Source: Orthonyx spaldingii (taxonomy: Eukaryota > Chordata > Aves > Passeriformes > Orthonychidae). Taken from it: a stretch of DNA of 64,000 bases. Of the stretch, positions 37,991-51,900 are shown in pieces. The stretch covers positions 1 through 64,000 of the forward strand of contig VZTJ01004502.1 of the NCBI GenBank assembly GCA_013397795.1, read 5' to 3'. The notes below the pieces were generated by a model. That model saw only the letters and a list, made by a program, of their open reading frames with translations. It did no database searches and was not told the origin of the DNA. A program made the position numbers and the translations under genes. Position 1 is the first letter of the stretch. Every line of letters begins with the position of its first letter.

Positions 37991-40900
37991 CCTCTGCTGT
38001 TTTTTGAATAAAACTTTTGAAGTATTTACAGTCATGTCTTCTTCTTTGTCAAACTCTAACAAGTTATGCACACTCAAAGCCTTTCATTCTTCCTCATAAA
38101 TCAAACCTGACTCCAAGCCTCCCTTCTCACTTTTATTGGTCTTCTCTAAGCTATCCTTAGATCTTAACTTAGCTGTAAGAGCACAGTGAGGCCAAAATTC
38201 CAGGATTTTTTAGGTGCTACTGTGATACAACTAAACACAGGAAACACCAGCACAAAGCTGGATCTTGCACTAAAATCAGTGAAAATACTACATTTACTTC
38301 AGAGTTCTACTCTGGAATGCAGCTCTGAGCACTCTGCATCACAGCACAGTGCATTGACATCGTGTCTCTTGCACTTAGAGAAGTAATTGACCAAGACTTC
38401 AAAATTTAACTACTTAGGACATGTCAACACGAGAGCCCAGACACGGTAAGATGCGAATTAGCAGCACACTGGCTGCTCTGGAATCACATCACACAGAAGT
38501 GTGTATTAGAAGGAAGCAACTTAATTTAGAAGCAACTTACTTAATTCGAACAACGGTCTCAGGGCAGACACCCTGTGACAGGCCACGCAGAGTTGGTGTG
38601 AGGAAGATACCACTCTGCACACTGTTATTCCAGTTGAACAGCAGCTGACTCCCACATGGAGACAAACTTTATCAGTCCAGAGCAGGCTGCAGCACTGGGT
38701 GATACGTGCTTCTCAGAATAATCTTGGGGAGAACTGCTGAATGCTGAGCATGTCCTCTGACTTGCCTGGAACTTGCACCTGAGTTGCAATATGGGTCAAT
38801 TTATAAAACAGGCTCTGTTCCTTTCATCTGGGAAGATTTTTTTTTTTTTAAATTATCTCGTTAGAGTGAAACAGAAAAACAGTTTCTGTAGGGAGAGAGG
38901 TGTCAGCCCCATACTATTCAAACAAATGACAAGATAAAACCACTATTTCTGGTACTACACAAGTGCAGTTCTCCCTTTCTGGGATAGCTGCCTCGATCCT
39001 TAACTAATCAAAACAATCCTATATCAACCTTGAATTATCACCAAAGCCTAACCATGTTTTGCTTTCAGAAACATAAGCACAGTGTGGACAGCTTGTGGGA
39101 AACATACAGGTAAAGTATCATGCATCTTTCGAGAAAGATATTTGAATAATTGTAAAAGCTTTTCCAGCTTCAGATTATTACAGAGATATTTGATCATCTC
39201 CTGTATTAACCAGACCACTGAAACCTTACACAGTTACCCTTCTACTGAACACAGTAGCTTGTTTATGGACTAGCTCTTATTGTCCAAATAGGATTCAGTT
39301 TCTGGGGATATCAAGAAAACAACATTCTGCAACATCCTTTGCATGGAACTGTCTTGTCTGTCTTCTGAAACAGAAAAAGTTAAAACTCTTACACCGATAT
39401 GAGAAAGTTCTGCCCAATCACCCAGCCTCAGAACAAGGAAACATGTTTGTTCTATGCCAGGGCTTCCACCCTGTGTCTTGCAAACCACCAGAGGAACAAA
39501 TGATTTCAGAGTTTTACACACACCAGAGCAACCCTCGCAGCACCATATCTCTGTAGGGGAATGAAGAGTAAGTGCTTAGGCAGCAAACACTGCCAAAAAC
39601 TCAAATGCCTATTTTGGGACTTTCTCCCAGCCTAACAGAAAAGCAGGAGGTGGAAATGACAGCTACACAAGAAAAGACACTCATGGGACTGAGGTCACAT
39701 CTTCAACTTGAGATGTCCAAAAAGAGCTGTGAGCAATTGCTGCAGCCTCCACGGCATAGCTGGATTTTCTTTCTGAGTGGTGGCACACGCAGGCTGAGCC
39801 GGGGAAGACTTCTATAATACAATATCTTGGCAGCTCAGACCAGATCCCATTGGTGAGATCTAATAAAACAAGTTAGAAAAAAGCTACTGATCTTCTAGGA
39901 GAAAACACTGGAGACACCGACTGAGGATCCTGAATCCTGAACACAACGCCCACAGAGTCTTGGTAGCTCTTATGACTACACTGTTTCCTCATTGTCAATC
40001 ATTATTTCTCCACCCTCCCATCAGCACCTTTTCAATTTTTCTAACTGCTTGTGCTCACACCTCTTCTCCCACGTGGCTCAAAGCAGAATGAAGAGAATCA
40101 GCACAATTTAAACAGGGTCATGCTTTCCAAGCATGAAACCAGTATTTTCCTGAGAAAAGAATGAAAACAAATGGTACACTGCCTACTGCAAGGCCTTGTG
40201 AGATTTCCCCAGGGCCACCACAACAGACCACTGTAATCTCTGCTGATGCTCGCACTGCAGATAACAATACTGCTCATTATCAAAGCCACTGTGTCCCAGT
40301 TATTCTGGCCTTACACACTATTTCTCTTATAAAGATGAGTGCAGCACTTTAGAGATTGTCTAATAGTTTATCTTGGAGATGTCAAATCCCACTTTCCATT
40401 GTGTCATGTTGAATTCCTGGATGGAAAATAAAACACAATGAATTCACACACATTCCAAAATGCTTTTCTCACATCACTTTGGTGGCATTTACCTTGTTTG
40501 TAGGGAAAGGAAGGAAGGAAAGCACAGAAAGGATGGAAAGTACTTTTTTTTAACACCATTTACTAGAGGAGATTTTATTACCCATAAATAATGGTGGTAA
40601 CCTAGGATAAAAATAGAAATAAAGCCTGTCTTCACTAAGAAAATGACTATCCATATTTCATCACTGACCAACTGCAGAACAGCTGTGGCTGTGATATCAA
40701 TGTTATCACAAAGGAATTTCTACCATTGTCATGAAAACCTGGCACAAGACCCGAAATCTGTCTGAATTCTCTCCCTTTAACAGTTTAACACCCCACATGT
40801 AAGACTGCTAGAGTAGAGTACCCCTGGGGAGGGAGAGATTTTCATCATGTCAGGACCATTTCTGGGAATTGACAGGATACAGGAAAACTATGCCTGAAGC

Positions 40901-42790
40901 TTTTACAAAAGCACAAGAGAGAGTTTAACTGTAGGAAGGAGATTAAATTTCAGAGGGAAATTTGGAAGCAGGAGCAGCTTGTCCTGTGCCTTTAAACCAC
41001 CTGGAGAACTGCAGTAAAAAGTTGAGGATGGTCAATTCCTGTTAGGAAAGACCAAGCCCTTGTGCCACAGGACATGCTGGCAGTAGCACAGACCCAGCAC
41101 AATGGAAAAAACAAAGATAAACCACACAGAATCTCACCTTGGCTTTTAAACTGAATACAACAATTGTATTCTGCCTTTTTTTTTTTTCCGTGCTTTGAAA
41201 GCAGATGTTTGGGATTGAGACAAACTCTCTGCATTGTTTGTTGCACATACCTTCTGCTTTTCTGTCAGGCTGTGAAAAGCCAGAGAAATTGGCACTGGAG
41301 CTTTCAGTAGTATATTGTGCCTCAGTATTCATTCTTCATCCTTACACATCAATGCACAACAGCAACAAATTGAGAAAAAACCCAATCCTTCCATCATTCC
41401 ATCACTTTAAGAGCCAAAGCACAGTAACTCATCTTTCACCAAGTAGGAAGGATTTGATTTTAAGTACCATTGAGGAGATAACTGTCTGTGTTATGAGCTT
41501 CATAATGGTGCTCGTGTTGCCATTTAGGAAAGCAATGAGCTGTAGCAAAGTCACAGGAAGCAAAGGACACGGGAGCTTCAGTCTCCTGAGGACAGCATAG
41601 TAATTTATCTGTACTTAGAAGTGCAAAACTCTCTAGGGAAAGAAAAAAAAAACAAACAACCTAAAAATCAAATCACAGACATTTGAATTCGCAGACAGAT
41701 ACCTTAAGAAAATCAGTCCATTTACCCCTTCACATAAATTTTATTATGCGAGTTTAATCAATCTTTAGCCTAAGCAGTTTATAATTATTTTATCTAAGGA
41801 CAGAAAATCTTTCCATGTGAAAACTCCTTTAACTTCACTGGAAGTTGCACACGTTGTTGGGATGTTATACTGGGGAAGATATTTCTTTGCCATAAATCCA
41901 TTTTTCACTTTTTTTCAAGCTGAGGCAGCTTTATGAGATGAAATATATCTGCTTTTTGTAGATGTCAGTAGAGGACTCTAAACACCGAATCCTAACTCCA
42001 AAATAAACCTGTAAACTGCAAACAGTAATACCCAGGACATTCACCTTAAAAAGACAGACAGCACAGAGCAGCACAGCTAAATGCACCCTTTTTTTCTACA
42101 AAGAGCACCTAAAAGACCCTTGGCCCTGAACAATGTTAGTAACTTCCTTAGATGCACTGATTCTCTTCTTTCCTCAGTTAGGTGGGGGTGACATTCCAAA
42201 AATTACATCAAGTCACCTTTTCCTTAAAGACTTTAAAGCTTTGAGTTCAATTTGCAAAATAATAAATTGAGTCTTAAACACCTTAGATTTCATGAGGTCT
42301 GAGAAAACCTCACTTCTGACAAGATTACAGATTGTATAAGACATCAGATCAACTGACCACAATGATTCAGGCTTTAGTTATGTAAAGCATCCTTGCCTAT
42401 TAAAATAGTTTTAGGGAAAAGATCAGATTAATAACAGAGATTTATGATATTAACTGACTCTTCAGTCAGCCAAATTCAGCCATAAAGACCAGGATAAAAC
42501 CTGTCTTCTGCTGTTGCCAGGCTTTACATGTAGCCAAACCTGCCCACGGCACCTGGGACACGAGGTGCACACACAACAGAGCTGTGACTGCTCAGTGCTG
42601 TCTGTGGTGCTCAGAAACAGGCACTGCTCTGCCCACCTCAGCTGCAGAGCTAAAGATTTCTTTTAAAATTTAATTTTTATTTTAAATATTGGCAGAAGCA
42701 AAAGACTGACCCTACATAGCCATGGAGAGACCTACTGACCCTACTTACATCTGTCTGCTGCGAGAGCTCACAGCTGAGGATCCCAAATCA

Positions 42791-42865
42791 GTCCCATGGC
42801 AGGGGGCTTGGAACTTGATGATCTTCAAGGTCCCTTCCAATCCAAACCATTTTATGATTCTATGA
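42791..42865 (+). mobile_element. CR1 LINE 3' terminus (short, plus strand)
   Basis: The segment contains the classic avian CR1 tail: 'ccatggcagggggcttgg', 'aacttgatgatcttcaagg', 'tcccttccaatccaaaccat', and the terminal 'tatgattctatga'. Only about 75 bp remain (severe 5' truncation, common for CR1). It is the clearest avian marker in the window. Confidence 0.92.
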
Positions 42866-43924
42866 CGTCTGAGAGGTCCCTCCCAATGCTACTGAAACAT
42901 AGCTAATAAATTAATAAAAGCTTCTCTGAATGAGGAAAGGTCCACTGCTTGTAGCTACTGACTATATAAACACAAGTGACAAATTTGTTCCTGTGTCTTC
43001 TCTGATTTCTATTGAACAAAAATGGATCTTCAGAGAGATATAACATGCGATTGCTCTAATTGTAGGACATATAATAGCAGTTTTGAAGATTTATTTAAGT
43101 TCTTAATAAAGGTTTTCAAGCACCTGCTTAAAAAAAAGGAAATAAGACATGAAATTAAGTAAAGGATTTATTTAAAGGTAATTTATGTGCAGGTGGAACC
43201 TTTCTTTCACAAGTCAAGAGAATGGATATAGGAATGCTACATTCTGCAAAGCTACAGATTATGATAGTGTAGAGAACTTTACAGTTAGAGCCAGTTCTTA
43301 CTGTAGATCTTGGAGAAAAGGAACTGCATTTGCAACAGCCTATTACTATTTGTCATTGCCCTTTATTTCATTTCCCTTGCTCAAAGTGGAGCTCTCTAGA
43401 CACCCAAGGCTGTTATGAGCATTCTTCCTTTATTACACTGTTCTACAGCCTTTTAGTATAAGCCTTCATAAAACCTCACACATATGCATTACAAAATTAT
43501 TGGGAATAAGTTCCATATGAAAAACTCATCGTATTTCTTCTTACCATTTTTTAGCAGAGATTCTGACACTAAGCATGAGAGCAACAGACATTGTTTTAAT
43601 TCTTCATTGTGGAAGGGGAAAAAAATCAACTTTTTGCTTTTGGTTAAGAAAGAATTTTTTACATATTCCCTCTTTGCAGTCTCTCCCTTGCAAAACCAAA
43701 AAAGGATTTTAGACAGACAAAAAGTGACCACAATTATATGCAGTGTGTCATTGATAAATTCCAGGGGAATACGACAAGCTAGGTAGGCACATACCATTAG
43801 ATCTAGCTGTTCAAAATCTTAAAATTCTAGCCAAGATTAAGTTGGAACATTTGGCCACTTCAGTCCTCAGGACTGTACTTAACTTTTAAAAGGCTTGATG
43901 ACACTCTAGGCTTAGACTTTAGGA

Positions 43925-44040
43925 AAATAACTCTTTCAAGAGAGCGTTTTACAGAGCGGCCTATCTTTAGACATGTGCTTAAGTCTCCTGAAGTCAATAA
44001 GTACAGACAGACTGAGAACAGGCCCAAGTCTTTTATTTTA
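43925..44040. repeat. Possible ancient sauropsid MITE/SINE remnant
   Basis: The phrase 'tttagacatgtgcttaagtc', then 'tcctgaagtcaataagt' and 'gaacaggcccaag', resembles an old reptile/bird repeat containing 'catgtgcttaagtc...gaagtcaatgg'. The match is by remembered pattern and is weak. Confidence 0.3.
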
Positions 44041-46479
44041 TGACAGCCTTAGTTTTGTATAATTTTAGTTAATCCTAGGCTTTCTGTTCCCAGTGCGTTT
44101 AGTCCTGAGTTATGCTGACACAAGATGAGATCAGACTTGGTGCTGCAGTGTCTTCAGGAATTTTGGAAGAGGATGTGCCAGGAAAATTGGTAACTTCTCT
44201 TCTGCTGACCCCCTTGGAGAAAAAAAAATAAGAAAGCAACAACAACCCAGCACGTCACTGGAGTATGTTTAGATGTTACAGAGGTTTTAGCCTCTTTTCT
44301 GCTGCATGACATCTGCTTCCTGCAAGTCTCTTGATTCCCTGACCAACTAAATTGGAAACAGTTTAATTATGGTTATTTATTTTGCTTTTAAACTGACCAC
44401 ATTATAAGAAAAAGCTCACACAATGCTTCTGTTTATAGTAGCACAGGAAGAAAAATATGCAAAGATGTACAAAAAAGGATAAGTGTTACTGAAAGCTGAG
44501 TAATACACACAGTGTGAAGTCCATGCAGTGCAGGAAGTCCTCACGAGTTACAGGTCTCCATGTACATATAAGCTCTAAAGCATGAATTTGTCTTTAGCCA
44601 TATATATTCTGAGCCCTTTAGGATTTGTTCTGAAAATTAAGTTTGAAAAGAAATGCCTCTAATGTCCTGTGCTTAGTGTGACCAGGGAAACTATTAGGTA
44701 AACTCTCAGGTACCAGCAGAGCTCTAAGCATTAATCACATTTTCCAGTTACGTTGTGGGGAAATGCAATGACTTAATTAAGGCCAGTATAATGTTCCAGG
44801 CTTAAACTACCACACCCATCACACTGATAGTCAATCGAGTCAATGATTCCACCCAGATGGGAATCCAGGTTCTTCTTGGCTAACTGTTATCTTTTCTGCC
44901 CATTGGGTTCTGTGACTTCCATAAATTATTTTGCAGTTCCCGTTAAAAGAAAATAAATCCACATGATGCAAAATGCTGCCTCCCAGCTGTAATGCAAAGT
45001 GGAATTTTGGATCACGGCGCTGCTTCCTGACTCATCCTGGATCCCCTCCATGTGACGTTGGATCCATCTAAGCTGGAGAGTGCAGAATAGAAGGCCTGTG
45101 CTCTTCTTCTTTTTGCTTTTTTTCTTTTTTTCCATCACCCACTGTCAGATAACATGTGCATGTTCTCGCAGCATGTCTCTAGAATGTGGAAAAAACCCAA
45201 CAATACCAGAGAGGGGCCTTTCTGAATACACAAGGATAGAAAGGAGAAGATAAAAGAGCTAAAGATTTCTACAGGGATTATTTAAATAATGACTCACTGC
45301 CATTGCTAAGTTTATAAAATACATAAAATCCAGACAGAAATGTTGGGGCAGGGGAAAGCTGTGTTAAGAAGTGTGAGAGAGGTGCAGCACCATAAAAAAG
45401 TTAAAAATAGCACACCCATGGAGCAAAATTTCCTTCATACATAAATACAGCCACTACGCTTCACGTCTCACGCACGTGGCTTTACTGTAAGCTTCTCTGT
45501 TGCTTGTTTGCAGCTGGAGAAAATCCAGAAAGCAAGGAAAACAAACACATCACACGTTCCCTGTGTCTATCTGATTTAATGACATTTAGCACACACCTTT
45601 GGCTCTTTCCAGGGGTTAACAAGACAAAGGGCCAAACATAGCTGTGGCAATCCCGCAGGCTGCCTTGCCAGGAGAGCGCGGTGGGAAAGCCTGCTTAACC
45701 AGCCCCAAAGGATTCCCTCGTGGAGAAAACCTCAAAGAGCACAGAGGTGGCTCAGTGGCCAATTCCAGCACCAGGGGTTTTAGCCAAAGAAATCCCGGCA
45801 TGTGCTGGGAATTCAGTTGACTCCCAGCTGATGAATCAGCCTCTCTGAGTCCACAGGTGACCGACAAGTCGACATTGCAGTGGCACACAGTGAAGAGACA
45901 TCTGAGATTACAGCTGCTGGGTTTTTAACAGCAAAAAGAATGAGAGGAAAAGCAAAACAGGGATTAGAAAAGAATCCAGAAAGACATCATTACTTTGGCC
46001 ACCCTGAGCTAACAGCAGGCTCACAGGGTGACTCCAATGACTGTGGCTTTCTGCCAGTTAAACTGCAAAGATCCTGACTGTGTGGGACATTCGCTCCTCC
46101 GCTTGTTTGGCGACATGGAGGAGAGGCTGAGCACATCCCTTCTGCTAGGATCAAAATAAGCACAGGTGCTGTTGGGAGCGTTTCTTCCTTTGCCTTTGCT
46201 TTCTTGATACCTTGCTGTTTACATGGTTAGCTGCTTAATTATCATTACTTGATCTTTGAGTAATAAAGATGCAGTATCCTCAAACACTTTAAAGGGATCT
46301 TTCCCAATGAACAACATCTATTTCCACTTAACATTCTAGCTTAATTAAAACTTCTTTCTGCCCCCAAGGCCTTGTTTCATTTAATTCAATTGCAAAATCC
46401 CAGTAGAATGTCCAGGCTGCAGCATAACTTGCGTAATGAACACAGTGGTACCTGCAGTGAAAACATCACCTCTCAGAAA

Positions 46480-46507
46480 ACAAAAAAAAAACCAAAAAAA
46501 AAAAAAC
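46480..46507 (+). repeat. A-rich low-complexity tract
   Basis: Two A runs separated by cc (caaaaaaaaaacc...). This is simple sequence only. Confidence 0.6.
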
Positions 46508-48446
46508 CACTGGGAAGCAGAGTAAGATCAGAGAAATTACAGTGTTTTGTCAGGTTGGCTGATGGCACAACCTGCAGTTGGGAGAGAAGCAGGCAGAGGC
46601 CAGTACTTGGAGAGGGGTCCAAAAGAGATATCAGTCGTCTGGGGATCTGACAGTAGCTACTCACCAAGACAAAGCTGAGGGCAGGAATACAACTCAAAAT
46701 TATATCTTTCTGATGTTAGTCACCTTACTCAGTACTACTGAAAGGCACTTCTCCCTTCTTGGGATTATTGTCCTGAAAGCACCTACTATCTTTTGTAATT
46801 GAAGTCATTCTTGTATTTTGAGACACAGCAGAGACTGGTGAAGCTGCTATTTCCATTTCTGGTTAAAGCACTCCATGGGCAGAGCACACATACTGCCTGC
46901 AGGAGACTTGGATTCACAACACTTCTGCTTGGTCTAAAGCACAACTCTCAGTGTTTCAGCACTGCACCTAATGGGAGCCTGTTCTGCTGCCCACACCCTG
47001 AGAATCCCTGCTGGATCGATCCAGTCCTAAGAAGAGTGAAAGCAAATTTCATTCCTGGACCTCAGGCTAGTCTGGATGTCTAAGCCAAAATAAAGTTCAG
47101 CTAAAAGTGAAGCCAAGCTGTTCAGCTTGATCAAGGAGAAAACACTTCAATTTATGAGACATCTCAGAGCAGGACCTGTCTTGGAAATTTTAAGAAAATG
47201 AGGTGTGGCACCTGCAGAATTTGGATCTCTCTGTGTGACAGTAGGTTTATAATTACGGATTAAAATACCCCATTTCCACTTTAGAAAGCTACTTAGACAC
47301 CCAACTTTCACAGAAGACCTTGGCCCTTACACACCTTGCAGGAGATGATGTGCTTTTCTGGATCAAACCCATAATAACCTAAATAAACTAATTAAAAGGC
47401 AAAGATGACAAATCACATCAATTACACTAATGAGGACTTGAAAAACAGTATTAAAGTGGTGTGCCATTAGCATTAAACACCTTCAAACGGTAAACAGAGA
47501 AATCAAGTCTCTTTACTTGTCCCCAGATTTGCAAGTAAAAGAGAGAAAGTGACATGCTACAATTCTTCAATTTCTTGCCTACATCTTCCTGGCTTCTGTC
47601 AGACACACAGACACAGTGTGAGCTGTTGCTTTCTCAGCTTCTGATCTCTATCTCTGTTATTCTTGGGCAAGTTGTCCCAATTCAAATCAAAGTGAAGCTC
47701 TTTCTGAGGAAACATAGGTGGCTGCTCTGTGCTTCTGCAGCACAGTCACCGATTACCTAACGCGCTCAGGAATGTTCCCCTTCTACAAGCAACAACTTTC
47801 ATTTTGCAATATTCGCTGCAAAACAAGGAGCATTCCCTCCCTGGGAGTTCCTTCCCAAAGTGAAGCGGAGGTGGTCCCTGTGAGCAGGCGAATGCTCTCC
47901 TTCCAGCGAGCAGCCCGGGCCGGCCAGGTGCTCTGCGCTCCGGGGATGGACGCGCTCACGGCGATGCTAGACGACTGTGTGGAAAGGAAGGAATTCTGCC
48001 ACCGCTCCAGCAAGCAACATGCTGATGAGCATGGGCTGATCCTGCCCTGCTGCCTTCCCAGAGCCCGGAGCCACCTCTGCGGAGCAGGAGCAGGCGCAGG
48101 GGTGCCGAGCTGAGCGCACCAACTCCTGTCCCATCTCACAGCCTGTAATCCCCGCTCCCCAAAACTGCCTCCTTCTCTCCCTTACCCCCAAGCCCAGCCC
48201 TGGCAGAGCCCTGCCGGGAGCTTTCCCAAGCCAGCACATCTCCCGCTGACAGCGAGGCAGGTGGCCCGGGGACCGCCAGGTGCCGGCACCGCTCCGCTCC
48301 CGCCGGGGCAGCCCCGGCGGCGCCCGGGGCAGAACCGAGCGGAGGGTCCGGGACAGGCAGAGGGGACCCCACGCCCCTTCCCACACCCCCTCCACCCCTT
48401 CTCCGCGGCGGCGGAAAGCGCCCCAGCGGCCGCGGGGCCGGGCGGT

Positions 48447-48449
48447 ACC
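48447..48449 (-). other. SEMA3D: Candidate 5' splice site of the first non-coding exon
   Basis: The minus strand reads CCGGCAG|GTACCGCCC, with a good CAG|GTA core but weak +4 to +6 positions. An alternative stronger-looking donor GGG|GTAAGG lies at 48186/48185. RNA reads would decide. Confidence 0.3.
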
Positions 48450-48480
48450 TGCCGGGGCCGGAGAGCGGCCGGAGCGCTGC

Positions 48481-48501
48481 GGGGCCGGGGCCGGGGCCGG
48501 G
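48481..48501 (+). repeat. GGGGCC hexanucleotide repeat (3.5 units)
   Basis: Three and a half perfect copies of ggggcc lie within the CpG island. On the G-rich strand this can form a G-quadruplex. On the minus strand (SEMA3D orientation) it reads CCCCGG-rich. Confidence 0.85.
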
Positions 48502-48960
48502 TGTCGGAGGCGTTGCGAGCGCGGCGGCTCCTCCCCGGCGGCGGCAGCAGCGGAGGGTCTCGCTCCTTCTGCGCCGAGTGTCAGACTTTCCCTCGGCCCC
48601 CCGCCCTCCATCCCGCCACCCCTTTCCACTCCCTCGCACGCACATGCACACCCCTCCAGCAAATGGGCTGCCGCCTGAGAGTGCGCCTGTGTGTCCGGGT
48701 GTCTGTCAGCCGGCCCGGGCACACCCCCGTGCTCCCGCCGCGGGTCCGCACCCGGCCCGGGGACGGCGGCTCCCCGAGGAGTGTGGGGGTGCGCACATCA
48801 GCCTTGTGCCCACACCGGGACCCTGAGCCTTCCCCGGCCCACAGCCCCTCCCGCTCTGCCCGGTCACACACCTGCCAGCCCGCACAGAGCATCCCCACCT
48901 AACGCTGGGACCGCCGTGCGCGGCTGCGGCTCCTCGTCCACATGGCCAGAGCAGCCTCAG

Positions 48961-51900
48961 CTCTGCTCACGGTGTTCCTGCCCATGACACGTTCCCAGTG
49001 GGACAGAGCTGCAGGACGCTGGCTTGTAGACTGAGCGATTAAAAAGCCAGCTCGCCACACTCAGTGATAAGTGGCCTGGAGCTCGGGGCTGGTGCGCGTT
49101 TCAGAGTTTGCCCCGGGTGCAGAACTGTAGCTGCCAGGGACACATCTGTCTTCACATTTATTTGTTTTGCCCCCCGGAATGTGCTACATTGGTGGTTCTC
49201 TGGGTTTCGCATGCTGCAGACCACTTCCGAAGAGAGAATTTCTCTCCTGGACCAGCCCACTCCCACACCAAACCATTCTCCCCAACATATTTCCTTCTGC
49301 GGCTGCCCGAGGAAGAGCCTTGCTGCCCACAGGCTGAGAGCCACTGCACACATGGCACAGACAGTATCAGACACTTCCAGACAAGACACACTGGGGTTCT
49401 TTCAAGAGCTATGTTTCCCCTCAGTGAAGGGCTCAGATTGAAAGCCTTCAGCTGGCAGCTCAGTTGTGGAACAGACCCCGACTGTTGCTCCCGTGAAATA
49501 ACAGCAGAACCTAAGAAGTCCAGAGAAATATATTGGAGTTTCCACCATGTAACTCACCTCAGCAGAACTTCATCCTCACCTCCATTCACACAGAAGTCAG
49601 ATGGGTGGTCTGGGTACACAGGACATGAGCTACATAAGAGAAGTTTTTCAAGTTCACCAAAAGTCAACTTTACACCTTTTTTACTTAAGTTTTTTTTAAA
49701 CAGTTTGTTACTATATTACATATCTGACATTGTTTTTTATAAATTCTATACACACAAATACAGAGTGTGCCTATGTATATGTGTTTTATATTCCCAGAAG
49801 ACAAAGGGAGGAATTTGGAGACAGGTTGACTGTTAACTTCTGCTGTTTAAGGCCTTTTAAAAAAAAGAAATATTTCATACCTGAATTTCCACATTCATTT
49901 CATTATCACTGGTAAAACTTTCCATTGCTTTAATCCCTGCATGGCACTGCTTAATACAAATATAATTGTGATGAGTATGATGCAGATGTGAGCCCAGTTT
50001 GTGCTTTGAATTTCTGTAGAATAATTCTTGCACTTTACCTTGTTCCCACTCATTGAAGATCACAGGCTGCTGGTAGCCACATTCTGCAACTGAAGAAGCT
50101 CAACAAATAGAAAATGAGGAGCAGGTTGATGGAAGAAAAATCCTTGTGGGTTTTTTTTTTAAGCATTTATTAGAGCTACAGAATAGGGGTTTGAGGTACT
50201 CTGAGAACAGGAATCCTGATAAAAAGAAAATGTGCTGGAAAGTTCTGCTTGTTTCACGTTCTGGAGATGTTTCAGACTCGTGTGAAAAGGAAATCACTGT
50301 GAACGTCTCCTTTTCTCATTTGTGGAACCAGTCTACAGACTCTGTGAAATGTGGGGGAAAAAATAAAGGGTTTGGAAATGGTCTTATTTTAGCAGGTACT
50401 TTTCTTCTTGCAAATCATGACAATACTTTTTTTTGAGGGGGGAGGGGGTGTAATAAATAGCAGAAGATTTCTTTTTCAAGAGCTTTAAAACCGAATTTGT
50501 GGAATAGTTAAGCTCTTCATGGAGTGAACTGAAAGAAAATAGGAAAAAATCCGCCCTCTTGTGGCTGTTGGCTAAAGGAAATGTGATAAAGGAACATTTC
50601 TCTGCAGACAGCAGGGAACGGACGGACGCGCTGTTGTGTGTTTGGCTCTCAGAAAAGGTTACCCGAGGTCATGCCATGGACACAGGCTGGGCAGGCACTC
50701 GCTGTCTGCACAGCATCACTGTAAATGATCGCTGGGTGCATTCCTTGGCATTGTATTTTAAACCTCTGTTCAGAAATCCCCACAGCAGATAAGTACAGCT
50801 TTACTGGGAGATGTCAGAAGGAATTTTACCTTTCTGAGCCTCTGCTTTAATGCCACCTCCTTGAGTGACCTTTTTGGTCAGGATTGCATTTGGTCTTAAC
50901 AGGGTGTTGGAAATGCCTCCCAAAATAGAAATTTCTGCCAAATTTACAGAAATGTTCTAACGTTTTCAGAGGAAGAGAAAGTTTCCTTCCCATGTTTTGA
51001 AGATGTGATGATTATAGTGATGGTGAGGATGATGCCATTATTTTTTGTGCAGAAAGGGCACTGACTATTGGGTGGTAAAAGTATTCAACATGTCATTGTA
51101 AACACGAATTTGAAGACTGGAGATTTTTTATCTTTTTTTTCTCTTTAGTAGCTAATTTGAGGCTTCCCTAAGGCCAAATTCCACACCCAGTGCCCAGAGC
51201 AACTGTTCAAATTTCCTGTAAAGTTGAATGGCTCATGAAAGAGCAGAAGTGGAACATCAGATATCTGCATTTTTGTTTTCTCATTGGGCAATAACACAAG
51301 CATGAATTAAATGACCAAGTAGATCTTTCACAAATAAGTAAAATGAGGAAGAGAGGTCAGCTATTTTTGTTACTTTTCATTCCTTTCCTTTTGTGCTTGA
51401 TCATAAGTCTGAACGGTGTCCAGACACTGTAATGCCAAACTGGCATATTTCAGGCAAAACTATTTTCACGTAAAATAAATTGTCATGGTAAATAGATGGT
51501 CCTGTAGTAAAGACTGCAGGAGAAACACGAGACAGCAGCCTGCTGCCACACTGTATGTGTTTTTGCTGAGCACTATTATTCCTTCTGTAAGCAGTGACAG
51601 AAATGCCTGCCCATGATGCAATTCAATGGTGTTGCTTAAATCTCTTAAGGAGAGATTGTTTTCCAAACGTTGGGCTAAGTTGTGCCTAGTGAATCGCTTC
51701 CAGTTGAACTACTATGCATTTGGTGACTCTGAGGTCCTTCATGAGAAGGTCCTGTTATTCATGTCCTACTCTGAAAATTTCCAAAGGAACCTCCCACTCT
51801 TTACTGACAAGCCCAAGAAGTAAGATGACGATTTACACTGCTTATTCCCAGCCATCCATCCCTGTGTTTGCTTCCAGCAAACAAGAAAGTGTTAAATATG

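Larger units (their letters stand above)
6669..48448 (-). other. SEMA3D: Presumed long SEMA3D 5' UTR intron
   Basis: The right end of the start exon's upstream intron cannot be fixed from sequence alone. The best candidate partner is a donor in the CpG island near 48449, giving an intron of about 41.8 kb. Nothing coding was recognised inside. Identified contents are entered separately: two solo LTRs, CR1 and MIR-like pieces, simple repeats, the 10 kb promoter-like block and a GC-rich block near 26 kb. The rest is AT-rich single-copy-looking DNA. An additional small UTR exon could be hidden here. Confidence 0.5.
47930..48960 (-). promoter_or_regulatory. SEMA3D: CpG island, presumed SEMA3D promoter and non-coding first exon
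   Basis: About 1 kb of very GC-rich, CpG-dense sequence stands out from a window of roughly 40% GC. It is the only such island. No TATA box is evident, which is typical for CpG-island promoters. SEMA3D needs an upstream non-coding exon because its start exon has an acceptor. Two minus-strand donors occur here: CAG|GTACCG with last exon base 48449, and GGG|GTAAGG with last exon base 48186. Long open frames on both strands (up to about 250 codons) reflect lack of stop codons in GC-rich DNA. Assignment to SEMA3D is inference from position and orientation. A divergent lncRNA promoter is possible. Confidence 0.6.

Noticed and set aside
44680..44870. Possible third MIR-like remnant
   Set aside because: Only isolated fragments fit (tgacttaattaagg, gggaatccagg). 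The order is broken by unrelated sequence.
47100..47200. CR1-like phrase 'gctgttcagcttgatcaagg'
   Set aside because: The similarity is limited to about 20 bp and neighbouring sequence does not follow the CR1 order.
47967..48722. 251-codon open frame on the minus strand within the CpG island
   Set aside because: GC-rich DNA lacks stop codons. Equally long frames occur on the other strand and in other phases. The composition is Pro/Arg/Ala/Gly-rich without any domain.
48261..48902. 213-codon plus-strand open frame in the CpG island
   Set aside because: It has the same compositional cause and overlaps several competing frames. No recognisable product.
49108..49836. 242-codon plus-strand open frame
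   Set aside because: Not similar to any family I know. It runs through AT-rich and T-rich sequence and ends in low-complexity sequence. Probably chance.
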